DNA from: Planctomycetota bacterium
GTDB taxonomy: Bacteria > Planctomycetota > B15-G4 > SIAN01
Reading direction: 5' to 3'
Assembly (NCBI GenBank): GCA_009691715.1
Contig: SIAN01000008.1
Coordinates: 44,851 to 108,850, forward strand
Length of the DNA stretch: 64,000 nt
The translations under genes were made by a program, and so were the position numbers. Numbering within the stretch: the first letter of the stretch is position 1; every line of letters starts with the position of its first letter. The notes under the pieces are model-generated. The model did no database searches, was not told the origin of the DNA, and was given only the letters and a program-made list of their open reading frames with translations. Shown here piece by piece: positions 18,429 through 26,074 of this stretch.

Positions 18429-21125
18429 TCAGCGCCGCGGCGCCACGTCGATCGGAATGGTCGTATCGCGCTCCGCGACGATCTCGAGGGTGGCGCGCTC
18501 CGCATTTCGGCAGAGGACGTCGATCGTCGCGTGTCCCGGCGTCAGCAGGAGCAGGACACCGATCCCGTCGTACCCCTCCCTCCAGAAGGAGCGCTCTGCG
18601 TCATCGCGCAAGCGAGCGCCCGCTGCATCGGTCACGCGGAACGACCACGGGCCACCCGCCGCGCGGCCGACGATCCGCGGGACGACGCGCACGCGCACGG
18701 CAGCAGACAGCGTCACGACGAGGGACTCGGTCGACTCGACCGCATCGACGCTCTCCGAGTCTGCTGAGTAGGCGCGGACGGTGACCCTGCCCGAAGCGGG
18801 CGCGAGTTGGACAGCGCCGATTGCTGCGTCCGGCGGAGTGACGACCACGAATGCGTCGCCAAGCCCCACGGCGCTGAAATGGAAGCGCCCTTCGCCATCG
18901 GACAGCAGATCTCCCACCTCCGGCGCGAGGCGTGCTCCGTCGAGCGCGACCAGCCGCACCGCCGCCCGTTCCACCGGTGTGCCGTCGGCTGCGACCACCT
19001 GCCCGCGAACTGAGCCGATCGCTGTGGCGAACCGAAGGCCCACAGCCGAAGCGATCGCCGCCTCGACCGCACCCGCGCCGATCACCGCCACGTCGGTGAA
19101 CACCGATGCCCGTCCCTCCACGCGAGCTTCGACCCAGCAGCGTCCCGCCGGGAGTTCGATGAGGGAGAGCGATCCGTCAGCGGCGAGCGATACGTTTCGC
19201 GCAGGCAGCCGGAGATTGCGGAGGTCGCGCAGCTCACAGCCGTCGCCGACGCGCGTCACTCGCCACGCCTCTCGCCCCGCGATCGCTGCCGGCGCAAGCG
19301 ACCACTGCTGCGTGGTCAGCGTGAGCGTGCAGTCGTTCGGCCACTCGCCGGTCGCCTCATCGCTCAACCCGATCGCCAGCACGCCCCGCGGCACCAGCGC
19401 CTCGATCGCCGCGCGATCGACGACGAAGTCAACCGAGTCACACCCTGCGGTCGGTGCCGCCGCCAGCGGTCGAGGACCCGCGAAAAGCGCAGCCCACGAG
19501 CAGTCGCCGTAGGCGCGATCGAGGAAGAAGGTGCCGTCGAACTCGAGTCGCCCACCGCAAGTGACCTCCGCTTCGGGATCGTCGCGATCGCGCGGATCAG
19601 CGCGGCAGCCGCGGATATCGAGTTCGCACGCGAGTCCGTTGCGATCGAGCAGCGCACCCGACCCATCGAGCAGCCGGCCGGTGATCTCCTGCGACCGTTC
19701 GAGGTGGAAGTCGACCGTCGCCGTCGCCTCGCCGGGCGCAGGGGCGATGTCGATGCCCGTGTTTCCGACGAAGCCGGGCGCCCACGCCGCAATCGAAGTG
19801 CCATCTCGGCAGTGGCGGCGAGTGGTAGCGGCCCTCGGTGTCGCTCTTGAGATTGAGCACCGTGCGACTCTTTTCACGTCCGCCGCTCGTCGAGAAGGCG
19901 ACCACCTTCAAGGTCGCGTCGACAATCGGCGCAGAACCCGGATCCGTCACCCGCCCTTCGATCACGACACCCGGCTCGAAGCGCAGCTCGACTTCTGTTC
20001 CCGGCGCGGTGGCGGCGATGTTGGTCCGCAGCACCACCCCTTCGTCGGCGTGCAACGCGCCAACCTGGAAGCGCGCCGCCTCAGCGAACCCGAGTTCGAA
20101 CCGGCCATCGAGTCCGCTCTCCGTCGATGGCGGCATGTCCGGCGCGAAGCGCTTCAGCGTGAGGTAGCGCACCCACTCACGAATTCGATCTCGTCGCGCA
20201 GGAAGCGTGGCGCCGTCGACAACTCGGCAAACACGAAGGCGCCTTCGACCGGCTGGCCGACAGCATCGAGCACCGTTCCGACAATTCGCGTGACTCCTCC
20301 TTGGACGACGGGACCGGCAGCGGCAGGAAGTTCATTCGACTCCTCACCCTGTTCAGCCGCCACTCGCGCCACAGCCACTGGATCCGTCTCATCGGACTCA
20401 GCGAGCGATTCGCTCACCGCCGCCACCAGCGACGTGTCCTGCACCACTGGTTGCGCGGAGCCGCACAGCTCGTCCCAGCCGACGAACGCTGCCGCGACGA
20501 CACCCGCCGCCACGAGTCCCGATTTCGCGATCGCGCTCATCGCCACCCCTCCTGCGACCACGAGCAGCAACCCCGCCAGCTCGCGCCGCGACTTCGCGTC
20601 GCCAACGGCGCAGCGCTCGGCGATCAGCCGATCGCGCAACCACTCCATCGCCCGCTGGAGCCGCGTGCGCACGGTCTCGACCGGCACACCCATTTCGCGC
20701 GCGATCACGCGCGGCGGCCGTCCGTCGAACCAACGCAGCAACACCGTGCGGCGCCACGGTTCGTCAAGCGCGAGGACCGCGTCGACCAGCGAGCGCTCCA
20801 GCTCCGCGCGCGCCACCAGTTCGTCCGTCGGTTCGAGCGCCTCACCCAACGCCGCACGCTGCTCGCGAACGGATTGCCGCGCCTCGCGTCGCCGCAACCT
20901 CGCCGCCGTCCGACGTGCAACCTGCGCGAGCCAGCCGCGCAGATCGGCCCGTTCTTGCGGCGGTCTCACCCACGCCGCCATCAGCGTTTCTTGCGCGACG
21001 TCATCGGCCAGAGCACCCGCGACCAACTGGCCCGCGAGCCTCCGCACCCACACCGTATGGGAGAGCAGCGCCTGCGGATCGAGCGGATTCGACGGGGCCA
21101 TCACCCCCTCATGCTCGCTCGTCAT
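18429..21125 (-). pseudogene. Sigma-70-type factor fused to TM anchor and carboxypeptidase-regulatory-like domains, two frameshifts
   Basis: Read from ATG 21125, frame A encodes a sigma factor, two hydrophobic segments (residues 183-217) and the start of a CarboxypepD_reg domain, then fails near 20160-20190. The sensible sequence continues in another frame, where E-W-V-R-Y-L-T-L-K follows directly, down to about 19805. It then returns to frame A (R-D-G-T-S-I-A-A-W-A-P-G-F) and runs to the stop at 18429. The whole would be about 899 residues. The two shifts compensate each other. The extracytoplasmic part is a series of beta domains with motifs like V-E-G-A-F-V-F-A and I-E-G-R-V-T-D-P-G. If intact, it would be a membrane-tethered sigma factor with an external sensing region. 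A pair of sequencing errors cannot be excluded. Confidence 0.6.
20154..21125 (-). CDS. RNA polymerase sigma factor (ECF-like) portion with membrane anchor
   Basis: The 323-codon readable first part of the broken gene above. Region 2 lies at about residues 20-85, with D-D-V-A-Q-E-T-L-M-A-A-W at 41-52 matching the D-x-V-Q-E-T-F signature of ECF factors. Region 4 lies at about 118-170, with the helix-turn-helix I-A-R-E-M-G-V-P-V-E-T-V-R-T-R-L. Residues 183-200 and 203-217 are hydrophobic helices, so the DNA-binding part would be held at the membrane. A Gly/Val-rich beta domain then begins before the frame ends. No separate anti-sigma gene is adjacent, consistent with regulation by the fused C-terminal region. 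The start could also be ATG 21101. Confidence 0.75.
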   Translation of the reverse strand: MTSEHEGVMAPSNPLDPQALLSHTVWVRRLAGQLVAGALADDVAQETLMAAWVRPPQERADLRGWLAQVARRTAARLRRREARQSVREQRAALGEALEPTDELVARAELERSLVDAVLALDEPWRRTVLLRWFDGRPPRVIAREMGVPVETVRTRLQRAMEWLRDRLIAERCAVGDAKSRRELAGLLLVVAGGVAMSAIAKSGLVAAGVVAAAFVGWDELCGSAQPVVQDTSLVAAVSESLAESDETDPVAVARVAAEQGEESNELPAAAGPVVQGGVTRIVGTVLDAVGQPVEGAFVFAELSTAPRFLRDEIEFVSGCATSR

Positions 21126-21182
21126 CGATTCGGTCGCCGAGAGCGTTTTCCTGCCCCGCCGCCGTCGCCATCACCAGGGCCG

Positions 21183-21425
21183 TCACTTCGCCGCCGGCGG
21201 CCCCTCGCTCTCCCGCAGCTCCAGAAACAGCGCCTCGACCTTCGTCCTCGCCCACGGCGTCTTGCGCAGGAAGCGCAGGCTCGACGTGACGGTCGGATCG
21301 AACATGAAGCAGCGGATCGGGATGCGGTCGGCCATCACGCGCCAGCCGACCCGCTTCGACAGCTCGGTCACGATCGTCTCGAGCGTGACGCCGTGGAGCG
21401 GGTTGTTGCGTTGATGGGATTCCAT
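21183..21425 (-). CDS. VF530 (DUF2132) family DNA-binding-like protein
   Basis: 80 residues from the ATG at 21425 (an in-frame GTG lies at 21434). The family pattern is complete: N-N-P-L-H-G-V-T-L-E-T-I-V, then I-P-I-R-C-F, F-D-P-T-V-T-S-S-L-R-F-L-R-K-T-P-W-A-R, and V-E-A-L-F. Members are small alpha-helical proteins with a fold related to SAP/rho N-terminal nucleic-acid-binding domains; their cellular role is not established. It is transcribed in the same direction as the M1 peptidase, with a 31 bp gap. Confidence 0.85.
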   Translation of the reverse strand: MESHQRNNPLHGVTLETIVTELSKRVGWRVMADRIPIRCFMFDPTVTSSLRFLRKTPWARTKVEALFLELRESEGPPAAK

Positions 21426-21456
21426 GACAGTCACGACGCTCGACGCAGACGCGAGG

Positions 21457-23439
21457 TCACTTCCCCCACTTCAGGATCCCATCGATCGTGTCGCGCGAGA
21501 CCGCGTGGTAGCCCGGCCGCGCCTTGGCGTAGATGCGCGTGGCGAGCGCCTTGCCCGACTCGCTCTTCGAGAGCTCCAGATAGAGCGGCTTCAGGAACTT
21601 GCGCCGGCCCTGTGACGTGAGGAAGTGTTCGAGCGCGGCGAACGCCGGCTCGTAGCGGTGTGCGACCGACTGCGCGAGCCACTCGAACAGCACCTCGGAA
21701 TTGCCGCGCTTGGACAGGCCGAAGGTCGCGTCGAGGTCGGCGAACTGCGCGGCGCTCGCCGTCGCCGGCAGCTGGCGCAGCAGATGCTGCCACTGCTGGG
21801 TCGTGAAGCCGTTCACGTCGAGCGTGCTGGCGCGCGCCCCTTCCGCGAAGCGCTGCATCTGCGCGCTCGCGCGCGCGAGCGCGGTCGAAGTTGCGCGCGG
21901 GCAGTTCTTCGGCAGGCCCGGTCCGTCGACCCACGCCGGGATCGCGATCGCCGTCTTCCAATCGGCATGTCCGGCCAGCAGCTCGCGATCGAGGAAGCCG
22001 AGGAAGTCGTCGGTCGTCCGGCTTTGGAAGGCGTTGCCGTCGAACCATGAGCGCAGGAAGCGATCGAACCGCTCGCGCCCCACCGTCTTTTCGATCACCT
22101 GCAGGAAGCGCGCGCCCTTCTGGTAGGCGACCTCGGTCACGCCGTCATCGGGGTTGCGGCCGGTGAGGTCGAGCCGCAACCAGGTGTCGCGCACGAGCCC
22201 GCCCTCGGTCAGTTCGGCGATCGTCTTCTCCAGATCCTGCAGCCCGAGCACCGCGAGCGCGTCCTCGAACTCGTCGCCGAAGACCGCCTCCATGATCCGG
22301 TGCTCGAAGTAGACGGTGAAGCCTTCGTTGAGCCAGAAGTCGTTCCAGGTCGCGTTCGTGACCAGGTTGCCCGACCAGCTGTGCGCCAGTTCATGCGCGA
22401 TCAGCGAGACCAGCGAGCGGTCGCCGGCGAGGATCGTCGGCGTCGCGAAGGTGAGGCGCGGGTTCTCCATGCCACCGAACGGGAAGCTCGGCGGCAGGAC
22501 CAGCACGTCGTAGCGGCCGAATCGGTAGGGCCCGTAGAGCTTCTCGGCCGCGCCGATCATCGATTCGAGGTCGACGAACTCGGCCGCCGCGCGCCCCACC
22601 ACCGACGGCTCGGCGTAGACGCCGCTGCGCGGCCCGAGCGGACGGAACTCGAGGTCGCCGACCGCGAGTGCCAGCAGGTAGCTCGGGATCGGCTGCGGCA
22701 TATCGAACGTGTAGACGCCGTCGGCCGCCGCGCGCTGCGGATTGCTGGCCGACATCACCGCCAGCAGCGGCGGCCCGCCAGCCGGCGACTTCACCGTGAT
22801 GCGTGCGCCATAGGTCATGCGCACGCCGGGCGAGTCCTGGCACGGCACCCAGGTGCGCGCGAGGATCGCCTGCGACTGCGTGAACAGGAACGGCGACTTG
22901 CCGCCCGCCGTCTGTTCCGGCGCGAGCCACTGCAGCGCGGCGGCGCCTGGGCTGGTCGCGTAGTCGACCTCGATCCAGAGTTCGCGTGCCACGGCGGCTG
23001 CGCCACTCGCCCCGCTGCCCCCACCGCTGCCCGCGCTCGGCAGTTCGATCGTCATCGCGCTGCCGAAGTCGCCCTGCGCCGCCGCCAACGTGAACTTCAA
23101 CGGCTGCTCCGCGCGCACCGCGGCGATCACCAGATCGCGCGTGTCGAGCACCAGCCGCGTCGCGCCCGGCGCCACCGCCACCTGCAGCCGCGCACTCCCC
23201 GACAGCCGCTGCGCCGCGAAGTCGACCGTCAACTCGAGCTCGAGGCGCTTCACGCGCGCCTCGTCGGGACGGGAGAAAGAGTGGATGTCGGTGGCCAAGT
23301 CGTCCCCTCCATGAATGCGACGAGCCGTCGTCGACGACACCTCAGCGTTCAGCTCGCCGGATGGGACCGGACCATCGCACCCTGCCGGCACCAGCATCAG
23401 GAGCACCTCCGCAACAGCGACCACCGCGGTTCGTCTCAC
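21457..23439 (-). CDS. M1 family zinc aminopeptidase (leukotriene A4 hydrolase-like), lipoprotein
   Basis: About 660 residues from the GTG at 23439. This start is chosen because a GAGGAA sequence lies at the right spacing and because it puts a good lipoprotein signal, ending L-V-P-A-G-C, at the very N-terminus. An upstream ATG at 23520 would add 27 unlikely residues. The M1 plan is clear: an N-terminal beta domain, the exopeptidase motif F-G-G-M-E-N at about residue 310, and the zinc site H-E-L-A-H with the third ligand Glu exactly 18 residues later in W-L-N-E-G-F. The C-terminal helical domain is of the leukotriene A4 hydrolase type. It probably trims peptides in the periplasm. It stands between VF530 and a toxin-antitoxin remnant. 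Confidence 0.9.
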   Translation of the reverse strand: MRRTAVVAVAEVLLMLVPAGCDGPVPSGELNAEVSSTTARRIHGGDDLATDIHSFSRPDEARVKRLELELTVDFAAQRLSGSARLQVAVAPGATRLVLDTRDLVIAAVRAEQPLKFTLAAAQGDFGSAMTIELPSAGSGGGSGASGAAAVARELWIEVDYATSPGAAALQWLAPEQTAGGKSPFLFTQSQAILARTWVPCQDSPGVRMTYGARITVKSPAGGPPLLAVMSASNPQRAAADGVYTFDMPQPIPSYLLALAVGDLEFRPLGPRSGVYAEPSVVGRAAAEFVDLESMIGAAEKLYGPYRFGRYDVLVLPPSFPFGGMENPRLTFATPTILAGDRSLVSLIAHELAHSWSGNLVTNATWNDFWLNEGFTVYFEHRIMEAVFGDEFEDALAVLGLQDLEKTIAELTEGGLVRDTWLRLDLTGRNPDDGVTEVAYQKGARFLQVIEKTVGRERFDRFLRSWFDGNAFQSRTTDDFLGFLDRELLAGHADWKTAIAIPAWVDGPGLPKNCPRATSTALARASAQMQRFAEGARASTLDVNGFTTQQWQHLLRQLPATASAAQFADLDATFGLSKRGNSEVLFEWLAQSVAHRYEPAFAALEHFLTSQGRRKFLKPLYLELSKSESGKALATRIYAKARPGYHAVSRDTIDGILKWGK

Positions 23440-23648
23440 GCAGTTCCTCGTCGAATCCGTGCGATCATGCGGAGCGACTGCAGGATGCCGCGTCACGGCA
23501 GCAGGAGGAAGAGCGCGCATACGCTACGCCCGCCGTGACGCCAGCGGCGTCCGCAGCAACACGTGCCGCCGGTCTCCGGCGCGCGCATTCCGGCGGGCAA
23601 TCATCTCCCCATCGCGAAGGCCGACGCCTGAACCGGTGGAGTTCGTCG

Positions 23649-23804
23649 ATGACTGCAGATGCAGCGAAAACCCGCGAAGACGCGCTAAAGCTGACCGCGA
23701 GGGACCGCGAGATCGCCAAGCGCGTCGCGGAGATCAACTCAGGGTCCGTGAAGCTGGTGCCCTGGGATGAAGTTCGCCGGCGCCTCGCTGAGATTCGTCG
23801 ATGA
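23649..23804 (+). CDS. Addiction-module antitoxin (short RelB/ParD-like)
   Basis: 51 residues from the ATG at 23649, with a GGTGGAG ribosome-binding sequence about seven bases upstream. A helical N-terminal half is followed by V-K-L-V-P-W-D-E-V-R-R-R-L, the C-terminal signature of the small putative addiction-module antitoxins paired with RelE/ParE toxins. Its stop TGA overlaps an ATG at 23801, the ancestral toxin start. The antitoxin looks intact although its partner is broken. It would bind and neutralise the toxin and may repress its own promoter. Composition is like the neighbours. Confidence 0.75.
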   Translation: MTADAAKTREDALKLTARDREIAKRVAEINSGSVKLVPWDEVRRRLAEIRR

Positions 23805-23841
23805 AGTTCGAGGTCGATGAAGTTCGAGGTCGATGAAGTTC
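23801..23841 (+). repeat. 16 bp tandem repeat multiplying the toxin start codon
   Basis: Units 23801-23816 and 23817-23832 are identical (ATGAAGTTCGAGGTCG), and a third partial copy covers 23833-23841. Each begins with ATG, and because the unit is 16 bases each ATG is in a different reading frame. The first yields an 11-codon open frame whose TGA overlaps the third ATG. The second frame runs on without homology. The third is the toxin frame. Confidence 0.9.
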
Positions 23842-24106
23842 AATGTCGCCTTCCATCCTTCTGCGTTCGAGGAAGTGGAGGCGACGAAGCGCTGGTACCT
23901 CGATCGAAACGAGGACGCGGCGCGCCGGTTCGACGAGGAACTCGCGTCAGTGGTCGCGCAGATCGCGGAGGACCCGAGAATCTGGCCCGAGCGAATGGCT
24001 GGGATTCGGCAGCGGCCGACTCTTGGATGAGCGCATCGAGGTGGTCGCGGTCGGACACGCGAAGCGCAAGCCGGGGGACTGGCGTTCTCGGCTGCCTGTC
24101 AACTGA
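23833..24106 (+). pseudogene. RelE/ParE-type toxin with internal deletion and frameshift
   Basis: From ATG 23833 the frame gives a typical RelE/ParE N-terminus: F-H-P-S-A, then W-Y-L-D-R-N and F-D-E-E-L, then P-R-I-W-P-E-R-M. It then stops early at 24030. The family's C-terminal strand, R-I-E-V-V-A-V-G-H-A-K-R-K-P-G-D-W, is present in another frame, ending at the TGA at 24104-24106. The expected middle strand (usually R-x-x-L-x-R-F-P-F-x-x-x-Y) is missing. An out-of-frame deletion of about 30-40 bases near 24005-24025 explains this. ParE toxins poison gyrase and RelE cleaves mRNA; this copy should be inactive. It is paired with the intact antitoxin directly upstream. Confidence 0.75.
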
Positions 24107-24125
24107 GTGCGCTCCAGACGGCGCA

Positions 24126-24995
24126 TCACGCCGCGCTCCCTCCCCCGCTCCGCTTCACCTCGTCGAGCGTGCGGTCGTCTGCGGTGCGCCAACTGTCCCA
24201 ACCGTTCGCGTTTCGACCGAGCAACGCGATGGCGGCCATGCTGGGTGAACGGAAGAGGTAGTCCTTGGTGAAGACGAGGTGGTCACCGTCCGGCGCGAGG
24301 ATGCCGTCCTGAACCAACCGCTCGCGGAAACGCTCGGACCCGGTGCCGGCCAGCGACGGGACGTTGCCCTTGCGGGCGGTCGATCCCTTGAGTACGACGA
24401 AGCCATCAGGCGTGTAGAGGCCGCGCCCCTTCGCGTCGAGACCGGTGCAGTGGAAGAGTTCATCGGCGCCGGACTTCTGCGTCGCGGCGAGCGGTTCAAA
24501 GAGCGGATGGCCTAGCGTCGCCAGCAGCGTCCGGCCAGTCGCGAAGATCTCGAGGCAGTCGGCTTCGAGCGGCGCGGGCGTGTGGGGCTTGCTGCCGGCA
24601 TTGCCATTTTCGAGCAGGTAGCGGCCCACCTCCTTCGCCTGCTGCAAGCAGAACCATTCGAGGAACAGCGTGTGGGTCTGCGTCAGGCTCCGGGTCTTCG
24701 AGATCAGGACCAACGCCCGCTCCCAGAACTCCTTCGCTTTGTGGTGCGTCGCAAGTCGGGCGCGCAGATCGCCGGTCTGGCCGACGTAGAGCTTCGGCTC
24801 GCCCCCGTCTTCAGCCGCGCCCACCAGGAAGTAGACGGCGACCTGCTCGCTCTCCGACATCGCGAGGAAGGCGTCGAGGAGACTGCGCGGCACCTCGATC
24901 AACTGCACGATCCGAGTCGTGATCTCCGCGATCCGCAGACCGCACGGATCACCGCCCGGCAGGAAGATCTGGATCGTCTGCGGCGACGGGCTCAC
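24126..24995 (-). CDS. GIY-YIG nuclease-like protein with DUF4357 domain
   Basis: 289 residues from the GTG at 24995, preceded by GGAGTGG. A GIY-YIG-like domain at about 50-130 contains V-Y-F-L-V-G and then L-Y-V-G-Q-T-G-D-L-R-A-R-L, with a basic helix A-T-H-H-K-A-K-E-F-W after it. The C-terminal part (about 200-285) has F-V-V-L-K-G-S-T-A-R and R-E-R-L-V-Q-D-G-I-L, typical of DUF4357. This combination is widespread in bacterial genomic islands, and its role (nuclease, possibly in defence or DNA repair) is unproven. It follows the toxin remnant tail-to-tail. The canonical first Gly-Ile-Tyr is replaced by V-Y-F, as in many members. Confidence 0.8.
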   Translation of the reverse strand: MSPSPQTIQIFLPGGDPCGLRIAEITTRIVQLIEVPRSLLDAFLAMSESEQVAVYFLVGAAEDGGEPKLYVGQTGDLRARLATHHKAKEFWERALVLISKTRSLTQTHTLFLEWFCLQQAKEVGRYLLENGNAGSKPHTPAPLEADCLEIFATGRTLLATLGHPLFEPLAATQKSGADELFHCTGLDAKGRGLYTPDGFVVLKGSTARKGNVPSLAGTGSERFRERLVQDGILAPDGDHLVFTKDYLFRSPSMAAIALLGRNANGWDSWRTADDRTLDEVKRSGGGSAA

Positions 24996-25051
24996 GCAAC
25001 CACTCCTTCACAACTCCGACAAGAGTCGATTGCGCGTCGACAGCGGGCGAT

Positions 25052-26074
25052 TCAAGAGTCGTTCCCAACCAGCAGCAACGGCACCCCCGCCGTCGCCAGC
25101 AGCGTGCCGAGCCACACCCACCAGCGGTAGCGCTCGCCGAGGAGGGCGACGGCCATCGGCAGGAGGAAGAGCGGCGTGGTCGAGAGCAGGCAGAGCGCGA
25201 TGCTGGCGTCGAGGCCGGAGTAGGCCTGCTGCTGCAGGAAGACGCCACCGCAAGTGCCGATCAGCACGGAGAGCAGTTCGCGGCGGTGAAGTCGAAGCGC
25301 GCGCAGCGGCGCGAGGTCGGTCGGGCCGCGGCGCATCGCGAGAGTCGCGAGCAGCAGCGCGACGGCGCCACCGGTCATCCGCAAGGTCGATCCGGGCAGC
25401 ACGCCGACGCTGCCAATCGCTTGATGGGTGATCATTCCGGCGAAGGCGTTGCAGCACGACGAGCCGAGGCCACAGAGCATTCCGACGAGTTGAACTCTGC
25501 GCGCGGCGGCATGCGTCGCAGCCGCGTTAGCGACGGCGGCGGTATCGGCGGCGGCGGTATCGGCGGCGGCGGTATCGGCGGCGGCGCCAACACCACCGCC
25601 GAGGTCGCGCGATGGCGCGACGCGCGGCGCGTGGCGGCCGAAGATCACCAGCAGCACGCCACCGAGCACCAGCGCGATGCCGAGGAACTCTCTGCCGACC
25701 AGCGCCTCGCTGCCGAGCGCGAAGCCGAGCAGTGCCGACCAGATCGGCGACAGCTGGTTCAGCGCGACGGCCGGCTGCGCGCCGAGCCGGTACATCGCCT
25801 CGAACAGCAAGACATCGCCAAGCGCGAGGCCGATGACGCCCGACCCGAGCAGTAGCCAGCCGTCATGCGTGGCGAACGCGTGCGCGGCGGCGCCGCCATC
25901 GACGATCAGCGTCGCGGTCCAGAAGAGCGTCAACGCGATCATCAGTCGGAACAGGTTCATCGCGCGCGGTCCGCAACGGTCGATCGCGCCCTTCATGAGG
26001 ACCGTCGAGATCGCCCACGACGACGACGCGGCCAGCGCTGCCGCGCCGGCGATCGTTGCTGGATCGAAGTTCAA
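25052..26074 (-). CDS. EamA/DMT-superfamily transporter
   Basis: About 340 residues with ten hydrophobic segments arranged as two EamA domains. The second half has the characteristic L-L-S-T-T-P-L-F-L-L-P ... L-G-E-R ending of DMT permeases, and the first has N-Q-L-S-P-I-W-S-A-L-L-G. A TTG at 26074 overlaps the upstream phosphodiesterase stop (TTGA) and is taken as the start, because the longer opening reads antisense-like sequence. The loop between the two halves is an Ala/Asp/Thr low-complexity stretch encoded by a 15 bp tandem repeat. Substrates of this superfamily include metabolites, amino acids and nucleotide sugars; none can be named here. Confidence 0.78.
   Translation of the reverse strand: MNFDPATIAGAAALAASSSWAISTVLMKGAIDRCGPRAMNLFRLMIALTLFWTATLIVDGGAAAHAFATHDGWLLLGSGVIGLALGDVLLFEAMYRLGAQPAVALNQLSPIWSALLGFALGSEALVGREFLGIALVLGGVLLVIFGRHAPRVAPSRDLGGGVGAAADTAAADTAAADTAAVANAAATHAAARRVQLVGMLCGLGSSCCNAFAGMITHQAIGSVGVLPGSTLRMTGGAVALLLATLAMRRGPTDLAPLRALRLHRRELLSVLIGTCGGVFLQQQAYSGLDASIALCLLSTTPLFLLPMAVALLGERYRWWVWLGTLLATAGVPLLLVGNDS
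25541..25585. repeat. Three tandem copies of a 15 bp unit inside the EamA gene
   Basis: GGTATCGGCGGCGGC is repeated exactly at 25541-25555, 25556-25570 and 25571-25585. The unit length keeps the frame and encodes an Ala/Asp/Thr-rich cytoplasmic or periplasmic linker between the two halves of the transporter, a site tolerant of copy-number change. Confidence 0.9.

Noticed and set aside
23817..24248. 143-codon open frame starting at the second repeat ATG
   Set aside because: It is out of frame with the toxin, rich in Arg/Ser/Gly and without family resemblance; it exists only because of the 16 bp repeat.
25541..25585. CRISPR-like short repeats
   Set aside because: The 15 bp units are directly adjacent with no spacers and lie in frame inside a transporter gene.
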